A stretch of 43,284 nucleotides of DNA from an uncultured Oscillospiraceae bacterium (GCA_947588955.1 CANPYX010000020.1:1-43284), one strand, 5' to 3'; positions 8,406-17,222 are shown, numbered from the stretch's first letter. The notes: generated by a model not told the origin, from the sequence alone. A program made the numbers and translations.

Positions 8406-8427
8406 GTCTTATTCCTATTTTGTAAAT
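8388..8427. repeat. two abutting 20-bp direct repeats between divergent promoters
   Basis: CTTATCCCGATTTTGCAAGT (8388-8407) is followed without a gap by CTTATTCCTATTTTGTAAAT (8408-8427), 16 of 20 identical. A weaker third copy may precede it at 8368-8387. The repeats cover the minus-strand -35 box and end just before the plus-strand -35 box. That is where an activator or shared regulator of the two divergent hydrolase operons would bind. The binder is unknown. Confidence 0.6.
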
Positions 8428-8431
8428 CCGA

Positions 8432-8461
8432 TTGACATTCTTTCCGTCTCTTTGTTATAAT
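8432..8461 (+). promoter_or_regulatory. consensus sigma-A promoter for the esterase operon
   Basis: TTGACA (8432-8437) and TATAAT (8456-8461) are both perfect hexamers, with an 18-base spacer. The start would be near 8468 and the ATG is at 8492. Confidence 0.85.
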
Positions 8462-8491
8462 GGGTGCAATGTTTTTTATGGAGGGGACCGT

Positions 8492-9262
8492 ATGAAAAGA
8501 GAATATATCGGCCATTACAGCCGCTATCTGGGCCGTGAGATGCACATGATAATCCACGGTCACACCGGCGTGCCGCTTGTGGCGTTTCCCTGCCAGGACG
8601 GGATGTGCGACAATTGGGAGAGCTTCGGTATGCAGGACACCCTCGCTCCCTTCATCGAGAGCGGCGCGGTGCAGCTCTTCTCCGTGGATACCGTGGACCG
8701 TGAAAGCTGGTCTGACGTATACGGCGACAAGGGTCACAGGGCGTGGATGCAGGAGTGCTACTACAATTACATCGTGGAGGAGGCGCTGCCCGTAATAGCC
8801 CAGATAAACTCCACCGGCAAAGCCCCCGTCCTCACCGGATTCAGCCTGGGCGCCACCCATGCCGCCATAGATTTCCTCCGCCGCCCGGAGCTTTTCACCG
8901 GCATGGTCGCCCTCTCCGGCTGCTATGACGCCTTTCATTTCTGGGACGGCTGGTCCAACGACATACTTTACAATAACTCCCCCGTCCACTTCCTTGAAAA
9001 TATGCCCGCAGACCACCCGTACATCGGGCTTTACAACAGCCGGCGCTTCGCCATATGTGTGGGCCAGGGCGCCTGGGAGGACGAGGGACGCCGCACCTCC
9101 GGGCTTTTGAATGACATCTTCCTCAGGAAAAACATCCACGGCTGGGTGGACTTCTGGGGCTATGACGTGAACCACGACTGGCCATGGTGGAGGAAGCAGA
9201 TATGGTACTACCTGCCCTGGGTCCTGGGCGGGGAGCCCGGCGACGCCGCCGCGTTCATCTGA
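8492..9262 (+). CDS. alpha/beta-fold esterase, COG4947-like
   Basis: A 256-aa hydrolase with nucleophile Ser118 in TGFSLGATHA and a probable C-terminal His in VNHDWPWW. The tryptophan-rich end and blocks such as FPCQDGMCDNWE fit the uncharacterised esterase/PHB-depolymerase-like family (COG4947). There is no signal peptide. The ATG at 8492 has GGAGGGG six bases before it; an in-frame extension to 8432 runs through the promoter and is wrong. It is followed 11 bases later by the DUF3842 gene. The substrate is unknown. Confidence 0.87.
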   Translation: MKREYIGHYSRYLGREMHMIIHGHTGVPLVAFPCQDGMCDNWESFGMQDTLAPFIESGAVQLFSVDTVDRESWSDVYGDKGHRAWMQECYYNYIVEEALPVIAQINSTGKAPVLTGFSLGATHAAIDFLRRPELFTGMVALSGCYDAFHFWDGWSNDILYNNSPVHFLENMPADHPYIGLYNSRRFAICVGQGAWEDEGRRTSGLLNDIFLRKNIHGWVDFWGYDVNHDWPWWRKQIWYYLPWVLGGEPGDAAAFI

Positions 9263-9273
9263 CGGAGGCATAA

Positions 9274-9681
9274 ATGAACATACTTGTAATTGACGGGCAG
9301 GGCGGCAAGCTCGGCAGGACGCTGGTGGAAAACATAAAGTCCCGCTGGCCGGAGACAATTGTCACGGCGGTGGGCACCAACTCCATCGCCTCCTCCGCCA
9401 TGCTCAAGGGCGGTGCCGACAGGGTAGCCACCGGGGATAATCCCGTGATAGCCGCCTGCCGCACGGCGGATATAATCGTGGGACCCATAGGCATAGCTAT
9501 GGCGGACGCGCTGGTCGGCGAGATCTCTCCGGCTATGGCAAACGCCGTCGCCTCCGCCTGCGCCGCGCGGGTGCTGATACCCATGAACCTGTGCGACACA
9601 TATGTAGCCGGAGTAACCGCCGGCTCCGCCGGTATAATGGACGACGCCATGCGGCGTATATCTCTTCTTCTAAAGGACTAA
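9274..9681 (+). CDS. DUF3842 family protein
   Basis: A 135-aa protein with an N-terminal nucleotide-binding-like strand-loop (MNILVIDGQGGKLGR) and alternating hydrophobic strands and helices, suggesting a small Rossmann-like fold. I recognise the DUF3842 family; no activity is established for it. It is translated from GACGGAGG upstream and lies 11 bases after the esterase in the same operon, which ends at the terminator just downstream. Confidence 0.82.
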   Translation: MNILVIDGQGGKLGRTLVENIKSRWPETIVTAVGTNSIASSAMLKGGADRVATGDNPVIAACRTADIIVGPIGIAMADALVGEISPAMANAVASACAARVLIPMNLCDTYVAGVTAGSAGIMDDAMRRISLLLKD

Positions 9682-9691
9682 GCAAAAAAGG

Positions 9692-9735
9692 GCTGTAAAG
9701 CGCGAGTCTGAATGGCTCGGATTTACAGCTCCTTT
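9692..9735. terminator. terminator between convergent genes
   Basis: GCTGTAAA (9692-9699) pairs with TTTACAGC (9722-9729), with an inner CGAG/CTCG pairing. A weak T-rich tail (CTCCTTTATTT) follows on the plus strand, and TTTTTTGC lies on the minus-strand side. It can serve both the DUF3842 gene and the convergent CBS gene. Confidence 0.7.
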
Positions 9736-9771
9736 ATTTCACTCAGTCCATTCGGCAAAGGGCGGGATCGG

Positions 9772-10203
9772 TCATTCCTCGAAAAAGTCGCCGTCTGCCG
9801 GTGGGAGGTCGCGGCCGGCGAGCTCGGCTATGAGCATCCTGCGGGTGACGATCCCGCAAAGGGCGCCGCGGTCGTCCACTACCGGCACGAAATTTTGCTG
9901 GAGGGCGGCGTCGATAAGCTTATCCTCGCTGTCGGTTATCGCCACGGGCGGGCAGAAGTCCCGGCGCATTATCTCCCGCACCGTATGCGTCTCATGCTCG
10001 CCGGGGTCCACATGGCCCTGGGTGAGTATGAACCTGAGGAAGTCCCTGTCGTTGACGCACCCTAAGAATTTCCCGTTCATGTCAAGCACGGGTATGGCGG
10101 TGTACCCGTGGCGGCGCATGACCTCCACCCCCTCGCGGACAGTGTCGTTGGCGCTCAAGCACACGGTAAGAGCCTTCGGGACCATTATTTTCGCGATGTT
10201 CAT
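9772..10203 (-). CDS. CBS-domain-pair protein
   Basis: A 143-aa protein made of two CBS domains (about residues 8-60 and 78-130), ending in an acidic tail. The typical IPVLDMNGKFLGCVNDRDFLR and VPVVDDRGALCGIVTRRML blocks are clear. CBS pairs bind adenosyl nucleotides and usually regulate a partner; no partner domain is attached here, so it may act alone as a sensor. GGGGG precedes the ATG. It is divergent from mnmG. Confidence 0.88.
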   Translation of the reverse strand: MNIAKIMVPKALTVCLSANDTVREGVEVMRRHGYTAIPVLDMNGKFLGCVNDRDFLRFILTQGHVDPGEHETHTVREIMRRDFCPPVAITDSEDKLIDAALQQNFVPVVDDRGALCGIVTRRMLIAELAGRDLPPADGDFFEE

Positions 10204-10320
10204 GTGAAACCCCCAAAAATATATTCCATGCTTTTATTAAAACACATAATTGTTACAAGCCGGTTAAAATTTCACCGAATTTACAAATTGTTCAAAACCG
10301 CGTTACAGCCGCGATTTCAG

Positions 10321-10349
10321 TTGCGAAACGCGGCGAGTTGGTTTAAAAT
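10321..10349 (+). promoter_or_regulatory. probable mnmG promoter
   Basis: TTGCGA (10321-10326) and TAAAAT (10344-10349) are 17 bases apart, about 26 bases before the mnmG ATG. The -35 box is weak. Confidence 0.5.
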
Positions 10350-10375
10350 AGACCCATGGAAACGGAGGCGAGCCC

Positions 10376-12238
10376 ATGGAATACACAGCGGGAAAATGTG
10401 ATATAGCCGTGATCGGCGCGGGCCACGCCGGGATCGAGGCGGGGCTTGCCGCGGCGCGTCTGGGCTGTGAGACGGTGGTGTTCACCATCAACCTTGACGC
10501 CGTGGGGAATATGCCCTGCAACCCCGCCATAGGCGGCACCGCCAAGGGGCACCTGGTGAGGGAGCTTTCGTGCCTGGGGGGAGAAATGCCCCGGGCGGCG
10601 GACAGGGCGTGCATACAGTACCGTATGCTGAACCTGGGAAAGGGTCCGGCGGTCCACTCCCTCAGGGCCCAGGCGGACCGGCGGGAATACCAGAAGGTGA
10701 TGAAGGGCGTCCTTGAGGGGCAGGAGCGGCTGCGGCTGGTCCAGGCGGAAATATCGGAAATACGCACGGAAAACGGCGCCGTTTCCGCCGTGGTGACACG
10801 CTCCGGCGCGGTCTGGGAATGTAAAGCCGCCGTTGTTTGCACGGGCACGTACCTCAAGGGGCGCACCATCGTCGGCGACGTTACCGAGGAGAGCGGGCCG
10901 GACGGTATGCACGCCGCCGGAGCCCTCACCGACTGCCTCAAATCCCTGGGGCTCTCCCTGCGCCGCTTTAAAACAGGGACCCCGCCGAGGGTAAACGCCC
11001 GCTCCATCGACTTTTCAAAAATGGAGCTCCAACCCGGAGACGAGAACCCTGAGCCCTTCACCTTTGACGGCGAAGCCCCGCCGGAAAATCGGGCGGTGTG
11101 CTGGCTCACCTACACAAACGAGCGCACCCACGAGATAATCCGGGCAAACCTCCACCGCTCGCCGCTGTATTCCGGTGTCATTGACGGCGTGGGGCCCCGC
11201 TACTGCCCCTCCATCGAGACGAAGATCGTCACCTTCCCCGACAAGCCCCGCCACCAGCTGTTCATCGAGCCCATGGGTCTTGGCACGGAGGAGATGTACA
11301 TCCAGGGGCTCTCCTCCTCCCTGCCAGAGGACGTTCAGGTGGAGATGCTCCACACCATACCGGGTCTTGAAAGGGCGGAGATACAGCGGTACGCCTACGC
11401 CATTGAATACGACTGCGTCGACCCTACGGAGCTTCGGTTTACGCTGGAGTCCAAAAAGGTGCCGGGGCTTTACGGCGCGGGGCAGTTCAACGGAAGCTCC
11501 GGCTACGAGGAGGCGGCTGTACAGGGCTTCGCGGCGGGCGTAAATGCCGCGCTGAAAATACAGGGGCGCGAGCCCATGATACTCGACCGCGCCGGGAGCT
11601 ACATCGGCACGCTCATTGACGACCTGGTGACCCGCGGCACCAACGAGCCCTACCGCATGATGACCTCCCGCTCCGAGTATCGGCTCTACCTGCGCCAGGA
11701 CAACGCGGACATACGCCTTTGCGCCACAGGCCACGCTCTCGGGCTCATTTCCGATGCGCGGTACGAACGTGTTCTTGAAAAGTACCAGAAGGTCAGGCGC
11801 GAGATCTCCCGGCTCGAGTCCGCCTACGCCCCGCCCTCGGAGGAGCTGAACGCCTTTCTCCGCGACCGTGGGCAGCCGCCTGTCTCCACGGGCGTAAGCA
11901 TAGCGGGGCTCATACGCCGCCCGCAGCTCGACTACTCCTCCACCGCCCCCTTTGACCCGGCAAGGCCGGAGCTTGCGCGCGACGTGATAAAAGAGGTGGA
12001 GATAGAGCTGAAATACGCCGGCTACATCGAAAAGCAGCTGCGGCAGATTAGAGAATTTCGCCGCCTGGAGGCTAAAAAGCTCCCTCCGGACATAGATTAT
12101 AACTCCATTCAGGGGCTCCGGCTTGAGGCGCGGCAGAAGCTCTCCGCCATACGCCCGGAAAATCTGGGTCAGGCGGGGCGCATATCCGGCGTCTCCCCCG
12201 CCGACGCCGCCGCGCTCATGATATATCTTGGCAAATAA
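10376..12238 (+). CDS. mnmG: tRNA uridine-5-carboxymethylaminomethyl synthesis enzyme MnmG (GidA)
   Basis: A 620-aa FAD enzyme that, with MnmE, installs the carboxymethylaminomethyl group on U34 of certain tRNAs, using tetrahydrofolate carbon. The FAD site [19 protein letters not shown] is at residues 8-26. Family blocks [39 protein letters not shown] and the C-terminal [15 protein letters not shown] are intact, and the length is normal. MnmE and RsmG, the common neighbours, are not next to it here. GGAGG precedes the ATG. Confidence 0.97.
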   Translation: MEYTAGKCDIAVIGAGHAGIEAGLAAARLGCETVVFTINLDAVGNMPCNPAIGGTAKGHLVRELSCLGGEMPRAADRACIQYRMLNLGKGPAVHSLRAQADRREYQKVMKGVLEGQERLRLVQAEISEIRTENGAVSAVVTRSGAVWECKAAVVCTGTYLKGRTIVGDVTEESGPDGMHAAGALTDCLKSLGLSLRRFKTGTPPRVNARSIDFSKMELQPGDENPEPFTFDGEAPPENRAVCWLTYTNERTHEIIRANLHRSPLYSGVIDGVGPRYCPSIETKIVTFPDKPRHQLFIEPMGLGTEEMYIQGLSSSLPEDVQVEMLHTIPGLERAEIQRYAYAIEYDCVDPTELRFTLESKKVPGLYGAGQFNGSSGYEEAAVQGFAAGVNAALKIQGREPMILDRAGSYIGTLIDDLVTRGTNEPYRMMTSRSEYRLYLRQDNADIRLCATGHALGLISDARYERVLEKYQKVRREISRLESAYAPPSEELNAFLRDRGQPPVSTGVSIAGLIRRPQLDYSSTAPFDPARPELARDVIKEVEIELKYAGYIEKQLRQIREFRRLEAKKLPPDIDYNSIQGLRLEARQKLSAIRPENLGQAGRISGVSPADAAALMIYLGK

Positions 12239-12270
12239 AAACGCTGTCAAAAGGAGGCATTAATGTAAAT

Positions 12271-13035
12271 ATGTGGAACTCATTTAAAACCGACGCCTAC
12301 TCCGGTATTTTGGCAGAGACGGTGGTCCTCCCCGGCCGCCGGAACGTACCGATCCACGCCTACCTGTCCCGCCCGCTAGGGACGCAATCCGCGCCATCTC
12401 TGGTGCTGATCCCCCACATGCCCGGCTGGGACGAGTGGTGCCGGGAGACGGCGCGGCGCTTTTCGGAGCACGGCTACGCCGTCCTCTGCCCCAACATCTA
12501 CGAGGAGGTGGGCCACGGCACGCCCTCGGAGGTTGCTCAAAGGTCAATGGACCGGGGCGGCGTGCCCGACGGCGACGTGATGGGCGACGTGGCGGCGTCC
12601 CTGGGCTTTTTGAGAGCACAGCCCGCGTCCAACGGGAAGGTGGGCGTCATCGGCATGTGCTCCGGCGGACGGCACACCTTCCTTGCCGCCTGCACCGTCC
12701 CCGGCATTGACGCGGCGGTGGACTGCTGGGGCGGCGGCGTGGTCTGCCCGCCGGAGAAGCTGACCCCCGCCCGGCCCGTGGCGCCCATCGACTACGCGGA
12801 GGGTCTTCAGTGCCCGCTTCTCGGAATCTTCGGCAACGAGGACTGGAACCCCACCAGGGAGGACGTGGACGTGCTGGAGGCGCGCCTGAAGGAGCTTGGC
12901 AAGGAGTACGAATTCCACCGCTACGACGGGGCGAGCCACGGCATCTGGTACTACCACCGGCCCATGTACCGGTGGGACGCCGCCATGGACTCCTTTGACA
13001 AGACGCTGGAATTTCTGGACAGGCATTTGAAATGA
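12271..13035 (+). CDS. dienelactone-hydrolase family protein
   Basis: A 254-aa alpha/beta hydrolase with a cysteine nucleophile: Cys130 in GMCSGG, Asp191 in GNEDWNP and His223 in GASHGIW form the expected triad. The product of dienelactone hydrolases is a ring-opened acid, but family members act on varied esters, so the substrate is open. The start codon is 13 bases from AGGAGG. An ATG-TAA pair lies at the ideal distance (12263-12268), an odd arrangement reported in the findings. Its last bases overlap the radical SAM gene (ATGA). Confidence 0.87.
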   Translation: MWNSFKTDAYSGILAETVVLPGRRNVPIHAYLSRPLGTQSAPSLVLIPHMPGWDEWCRETARRFSEHGYAVLCPNIYEEVGHGTPSEVAQRSMDRGGVPDGDVMGDVAASLGFLRAQPASNGKVGVIGMCSGGRHTFLAACTVPGIDAAVDCWGGGVVCPPEKLTPARPVAPIDYAEGLQCPLLGIFGNEDWNPTREDVDVLEARLKELGKEYEFHRYDGASHGIWYYHRPMYRWDAAMDSFDKTLEFLDRHLK

Positions 13036-14216
13036 GCGAAAAGCTGCCCTTTGCGGTGATGGCGAAGCCCGTGGGCTCCCGGTGCAATATGCGCTGCCGC
13101 TACTGCTACTACCTGGATAAGGGAAAATATTCCTCCCACGTCCGCCAGACGCGTATGAGCTTTGACCTCCTGGAGCGGCTCATTCGCCAGACGGTGGAGG
13201 CATCACCGGGGCCGGTGGTATCCTTCACCTGGCACGGCGGTGAGCCCACGCTGGCGGGTCTTGACTTCTACAAAAAGGCCGTGGAGCTGGAGCGGAGGGC
13301 CCTCCCCGCCGGGTGGACGGCTCTCAACAACCTCCAGACCAACGGGCTTCTCATAAACGACGTCTGGTGCGCGTTTCTGAGGGAGAACAGCTTTGATGTG
13401 GGGCTGTCCGTGGACGGCTCCGAAGCGGTCCACGACGCCAACCGCCGGGATATGGGCGGCAAGCCCACCTTCACCCGTGTCCGGGAGGCGGCGCGGCGAC
13501 TCATAAGGCACGGCATCGAGCCGGATATTCTCTGCACAGTCAACGCGGAGAGCGAAAAGAAGCCACTGGAGGTCTATCGAGCGCTCCGGGAGCTGGGGAG
13601 CGGCTGGATACAGTTCATCCCCATTGTGTCGAGACGGCCTGACGGCTCAATGGCTCCGGAGTCCGTGTCGCCGGAGGGGTACGGGGACTTCCTCATCGCC
13701 TGCTTCGACGAGTGGACGGCCCGCGACCTGGGGCGGCTGGATGTCCAGCTCTTTGCGGAGATCTCCCGCGTCTGGGTGGGCGGAGAGGCGTCGGTTTGTA
13801 CGATGCGCCCTGAGTGCGGACGGGTGATGGTTGCGGAGGAGGACGGGGCTGTGTACGCCTGCGACCACTTCGTGGACCCGGAGCACCGGCTGGGGAATTT
13901 GATGGGCGGAAAACTGGAGGCAATGGCTAATTCCCAGGTCCAGCTGCGCTTCGGCGAGGCTAAGAGGGCGTCTCTCACCGCCCGGTGCCGCGGCTGCCCG
14001 TGGCTGTCCGTGTGCAACGGAGGTTGTCCCAAGGACCGTTTTGCCCTGTCCCCTGACGGGGAACCGGGTCAGCACTATCTGTGCCCCGGCATGGAAAAAT
14101 TCTTTGCCCACGCAAAGCCGGCGGTGGAGCGGATGATGGAGCTGAGCCGCGGCGGGATGGGTCCGGAGGATATAATGAATACGATTCGGGAGGAAAATAC
14201 ATGCTCAAATCCATAG
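13032..14216 (+). CDS. radical SAM/SPASM enzyme, anaerobic sulfatase-maturase type
   Basis: A 394-aa enzyme. The CX3CX2C cluster motif CNMRCRYC is at residues 18-25 and TWHGGEP follows near residue 65. A C-terminal SPASM region carries the cysteines of two further clusters (CTMRPEC, CDHF, CRGCPWLSVCNGGC, CPGM) and the CPKDRF block typical of anaerobic sulfatase maturases. Those enzymes convert an active-site Cys or Ser into formylglycine. No sulfatase is encoded in the window. The gene overlaps the hydrolase stop by four bases and the next start by 16, so all three are translationally linked. Confidence 0.88.
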   Translation: MSEKLPFAVMAKPVGSRCNMRCRYCYYLDKGKYSSHVRQTRMSFDLLERLIRQTVEASPGPVVSFTWHGGEPTLAGLDFYKKAVELERRALPAGWTALNNLQTNGLLINDVWCAFLRENSFDVGLSVDGSEAVHDANRRDMGGKPTFTRVREAARRLIRHGIEPDILCTVNAESEKKPLEVYRALRELGSGWIQFIPIVSRRPDGSMAPESVSPEGYGDFLIACFDEWTARDLGRLDVQLFAEISRVWVGGEASVCTMRPECGRVMVAEEDGAVYACDHFVDPEHRLGNLMGGKLEAMANSQVQLRFGEAKRASLTARCRGCPWLSVCNGGCPKDRFALSPDGEPGQHYLCPGMEKFFAHAKPAVERMMELSRGGMGPEDIMNTIREENTCSNP

Positions 14217-14935
14217 TTCTTGCCGCCGGCAAGGGCACGCGCCTTGCCCAGGAGGGTATCGACCTGCCCAAGGCCATGCGCCTCGCCCTGAATAAGCCCC
14301 TGCTGGGGTGGGTGCTTGACGCCCTTCCCACGGGTAAAGAGGACACCGTTATAGTTGTGGGCTACAAGAAGGAATACATTCTCGCCGCTTTCCCTGAATA
14401 TGTCCACGCCGAGCAGACGGAGCAGCTGGGCACCGGACACGCCGTCATGTGCGCCGTCCCCGCGCTGGGGGATCACAACGGCGACGTGCTCATATGCTGC
14501 GGCGATATGCCGCTGGTGCGCCCGGAGACCTACGCGGCGCTGGTGGAGGAGCACAAAAGGAGCGGCGCCGCCTGCACCGTCCTGTCCGGCGTTTCCGACG
14601 AGCCGCTCCCCTTCGGGCGCGTCCTGCGGGACGAAAACGGCGGCTTTGACCGGATAGTTGAGGACCGGGACTGCACCGCCGAGCAGAAAAGGGTGCGGGA
14701 GCTCAACTCCGGCATACTTGTGGTCAACGCCCAAAAAATGGCGTCCGCCCTGGGCGAGCTCAGGACCGACAACGCCCAGGGGGAATACTACCTCACCGAC
14801 CTGCCACTCATACTCAAGTCCCGCGGCGAAAGTGTCGGCGTATGTGTGCGCAACATGGGCGACGAGCTCATAGGCGTCAACACCCCCGCCCAGCTTGCGC
14901 AGGTGGAGGAGATACTGTCAAAGCGCCAAAGTTGA
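14201..14935 (+). CDS. sugar-1-phosphate nucleotidyltransferase, GlmU N-terminal type
   Basis: A 244-aa protein equal to the pyrophosphorylase half of GlmU, which makes UDP-GlcNAc from UTP and GlcNAc-1-phosphate. The signature VLAAGKGTRLA is at the N-terminus with DLPKAM slightly altered from LPKxL. QLGTGHAV, CGDMPLV, ELNSGILVV and GEYYLTDLP match GlmU. The left-handed beta-helix acetyltransferase half (about 200 residues) is absent and the gene ends normally, so this is a stand-alone form, not a truncation by frameshift. GGGAGG precedes the ATG at 14201; longer in-frame starts lie inside the upstream gene. Confidence 0.85.
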   Translation: MLKSIVLAAGKGTRLAQEGIDLPKAMRLALNKPLLGWVLDALPTGKEDTVIVVGYKKEYILAAFPEYVHAEQTEQLGTGHAVMCAVPALGDHNGDVLICCGDMPLVRPETYAALVEEHKRSGAACTVLSGVSDEPLPFGRVLRDENGGFDRIVEDRDCTAEQKRVRELNSGILVVNAQKMASALGELRTDNAQGEYYLTDLPLILKSRGESVGVCVRNMGDELIGVNTPAQLAQVEEILSKRQS

Positions 14936-14962
14936 CCTTCGCGGCAAACCGTCAAGAAAAGC

Positions 14963-14991
14963 TTGACAGCGGGGATTTTATCTGCTACAAT
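14963..14991 (+). promoter_or_regulatory. thiT promoter
   Basis: TTGACA (14963-14968) and TACAAT (14986-14991) are 17 bases apart, so transcription starts just before the TPP aptamer. The -35 box is one arm of a small inverted repeat GTCAAG-aaaag-CTTGAC (14951-14967). Confidence 0.85.
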
Positions 14992-15002
14992 TCGTCTTGC
15001 AT

Positions 15003-15088
<86 letters not shown>

Positions 15089-15115
15089 ATCGGGGGTATT
15101 TTTGCGCCCGTTTTC

Positions 15116-15149
15116 TTTCCGTCCGGCATTGTCCGGGCGGAAATTTTTT
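15116..15149 (+). terminator. riboswitch-controlled intrinsic terminator
   Basis: TTTCCGTCCGG (15116-15126) pairs with CCGGGCGGAAA (15133-15143) as an 11-bp stem with one G-U pair and a 6-base loop, followed by TTTTTT (15144-15149). The ribosome site of thiT (GGAGG) begins directly after it. Confidence 0.92.
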
Positions 15150-15163
15150 CGGAGGTAACAAAA

Positions 15164-15775
15164 ATGGACGACAAAAAAGAAAAACAGGCAAAAACGGCGG
15201 CAAGCTCCCACAGCCGCGTCATGCACATCGTTGAGGGCGCCATGATGGTGGCGCTGGCGGTGCTTCTGGACTATCTGGTCCTCTACAAGCTCCCCGACGG
15301 CGGCTCCATCACCCTGAAGCTCATACCCATCGTCTTCTTCGCCGTTCGCTACGGCTGCGGCTGGGGCTTCCTGGCGGGGCTTGTATTCGGCGGGCTCAAC
15401 TACATAAGCGGCAACGGCGTCGCCATCGACTGGACAAGCATCGTCTGCGACTACTTCCTCGCCTTCGGGCTCCTGGGCTTCGGCGCGGGACTTTTCAAGG
15501 GCAAAAAGCTCTCCGCGATATGGGGCTCCGTCGTGGGCGGACTTCTGATGTTCGCCTCCAGCTACCTGGTGGGCGTGTTCGTCTGGGCAAGGAACCTGTC
15601 GGCGGCCGATCCCTGGGACTTCCTGGGCATAACCTTCACCAACCCCTGGTTCTACTCCCTGGTGTACAACGGCACCTGGGCGCTCCCCTGCATTATCCTT
15701 GCCGTTGTTGTCTTCGCGCTTCTCTATCAGGTCAAGCCCGTCAGACGTCTCCTCGACCGGACGGACCTCAAATAA
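15164..15775 (+). CDS. thiT: thiamine ECF transporter, substrate-binding subunit ThiT
   Basis: A 203-aa membrane protein with about six hydrophobic segments, matching ThiT, the thiamine-specific S component that docks on the shared EcfAAT module. Typical blocks are VRYGCGWGFLAGLVFGGLNY in the middle and NGTWALPC near the end, with the family's aromatic thiamine-site residues nearby. Control by a TPP riboswitch directly upstream strongly supports thiamine as substrate. The EcfA and EcfT genes are elsewhere, as is normal for this class. Confidence 0.94.
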   Translation: MDDKKEKQAKTAASSHSRVMHIVEGAMMVALAVLLDYLVLYKLPDGGSITLKLIPIVFFAVRYGCGWGFLAGLVFGGLNYISGNGVAIDWTSIVCDYFLAFGLLGFGAGLFKGKKLSAIWGSVVGGLLMFASSYLVGVFVWARNLSAADPWDFLGITFTNPWFYSLVYNGTWALPCIILAVVVFALLYQVKPVRRLLDRTDLK

Positions 15776-15788
15776 AAATCTGCTGAAA

Positions 15789-15827
15789 AAGCCCGGCGCC
15801 CTCCGGTTTGGGAGAGGCGCCGGGCTT
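15789..15827. terminator. bidirectional terminator between thiT and the MATE gene
   Basis: AAGCCCGGCGCC (15789-15800) pairs with GGCGCCGGGCTT (15816-15827). The minus-strand product is followed by TTTTT and the plus-strand product by ATTTTA, so it can end both convergent genes. Confidence 0.85.
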
Positions 15828-15830
15828 ATT

Positions 15831-17165
15831 TTACTTTATAAGTCCCTTCTTCTTTCTGATAAAGTACACCCCGAACTCGAATACCAGCATACAAAGCCAC
15901 CCCGCAAAGCAGGCGTAGGCCTCGCCCACTATGCCCATTTTCGGGACCCAGGCGATGACGCAGACGGTTCGGATAGAGATTTGTATTATAGTGGAGACGA
16001 GCACCACGGTCATGGAGCCCAGCCCCCGGAAAAAGCCCTGTATGGCGTTGGTGAGCCCCGGCATTATGAAAAACCACGCCTTCACCGCAAGGTACGCCAC
16101 CCCCGCCTCCACGATCGCCGTGCTCCCGTCCGGGGAAAGGAGGCGCATGGCTGGCCCCTTCAAAAGCTGGACGATGACAAATATTATCGGGTAGTAGCAA
16201 AGGGCGATGACGAGCCCCCGCCGCAGGGTCTTGCGGACGCGCTCCGTCTCGCCCGCGCCCCGGTTCTGGGCGGTGCAGGTCATTATGGCGCTTCCCAAGC
16301 TCTGGGTGGGTATGCGGGCGTAGTCGTCAATCCGGCAGGCCCCGTTGAAGGCGTCTATGGCGACAACGCCCTGCAGGTTTATGGTGCCCTGAATAAGAAC
16401 CTTTCCCACCGGCTGCGCCGCCTGCTGGAGGGCCGTCAAAGCGCCGTTCTTCACCGTCTCCCGCAGAAGCTCCCTGTCCACACCGATGTCACCCCGGCGC
16501 AGGGAGAGGTCCGGCACCCGCCGCTCTATCCACAAAATGCACAGCGCCACGGATACCGCCTCGGCGATGACCGTGGCAAGCCCCGCGCCCGCCACTCCCA
16601 TGTGGAGGGCGGCGACAAACAGCAGGTCAAGGCATATGTTTATCCCGCAGGAAATGCCCAAAAACCACACCGAGGTGCGGGAGTCGCCTATCGCCCTGAG
16701 CGCGGAGGAGAGTATGTTGTACTGGAACGTAAAGAGAAATCCCACGAAGATGATGCGCAGATATGTAAGCGCCATTTGAAACGACTCCTCCGGCGCTTTT
16801 ATCCACCGTAGCAGCCGCGGCGCCAGCAGGAGCCCCGCCAGGAAAACGGCAAGGGAGAAAAACAGCCCGAAAATCAGGGTGGTGGAAAACTCCCGCCGCA
16901 GTCTTTCCCTGTCCCGCGCCCCGTAGAAGCGGCTCATGAGCACCGACGCGCCGATGCCCATGCCCGACGCCCCAAGGACCATGACCGTCATTATAGGCTC
17001 CGACACGCTCACCGCCGCCAGCGCGTCCTGCCCCAGGTTCTTGCTTATGATGATGGAATCCGCCGCGTTGTACGTCAGCTGCATGATGTTCCCCAGCACC
17101 ATTGGGACGGTATATTTGAGAAGATGCCGCGTGATCGACCCGTGGGTCATATCCGTCTTAGCCAA
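15831..17165 (-). CDS. MATE family efflux transporter
   Basis: A 444-aa transporter with about 12 membrane segments in two homologous halves. MATE proteins export cationic drugs or metabolites using Na+ or H+ gradients. The N-terminal block TRHLLKYTVPMVLGNIMQLTYNAAD is typical. I prefer a TTG start at 17165 (giving MAKTDMTHGS) because GGGAGG lies seven bases before it. The ATG at 17150 lacks a ribosome site, and longer ORF starts would run through the promoter at 17194-17222. The substrate is unknown. Confidence 0.88.
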   Translation of the reverse strand: MAKTDMTHGSITRHLLKYTVPMVLGNIMQLTYNAADSIIISKNLGQDALAAVSVSEPIMTVMVLGASGMGIGASVLMSRFYGARDRERLRREFSTTLIFGLFFSLAVFLAGLLLAPRLLRWIKAPEESFQMALTYLRIIFVGFLFTFQYNILSSALRAIGDSRTSVWFLGISCGINICLDLLFVAALHMGVAGAGLATVIAEAVSVALCILWIERRVPDLSLRRGDIGVDRELLRETVKNGALTALQQAAQPVGKVLIQGTINLQGVVAIDAFNGACRIDDYARIPTQSLGSAIMTCTAQNRGAGETERVRKTLRRGLVIALCYYPIIFVIVQLLKGPAMRLLSPDGSTAIVEAGVAYLAVKAWFFIMPGLTNAIQGFFRGLGSMTVVLVSTIIQISIRTVCVIAWVPKMGIVGEAYACFAGWLCMLVFEFGVYFIRKKKGLIK

Positions 17166-17193
17166 GCGCTCGCCTCCCGGAGGGTTTTTGGCT

Positions 17194-17222
17194 ATTATAC
17201 AACCGAAACGGGCGAATGTAAA
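17194..17222 (-). promoter_or_regulatory. promoter of the MATE gene
   Basis: On the minus strand TTTACA (17217-17222) and TATAAT (17194-17199) are 17 bases apart. Its position inside the longest open frame rules out the upstream starts of the MATE gene. Confidence 0.75.

Noticed and set aside
12655-12680. Sulfatase-type modification motif in the dienelactone hydrolase
   Set aside because: As a feature call it fails: the motif needs Pro or Ala at the third place and here it is Gly. It is kept only as a low-probability hypothesis in the findings.
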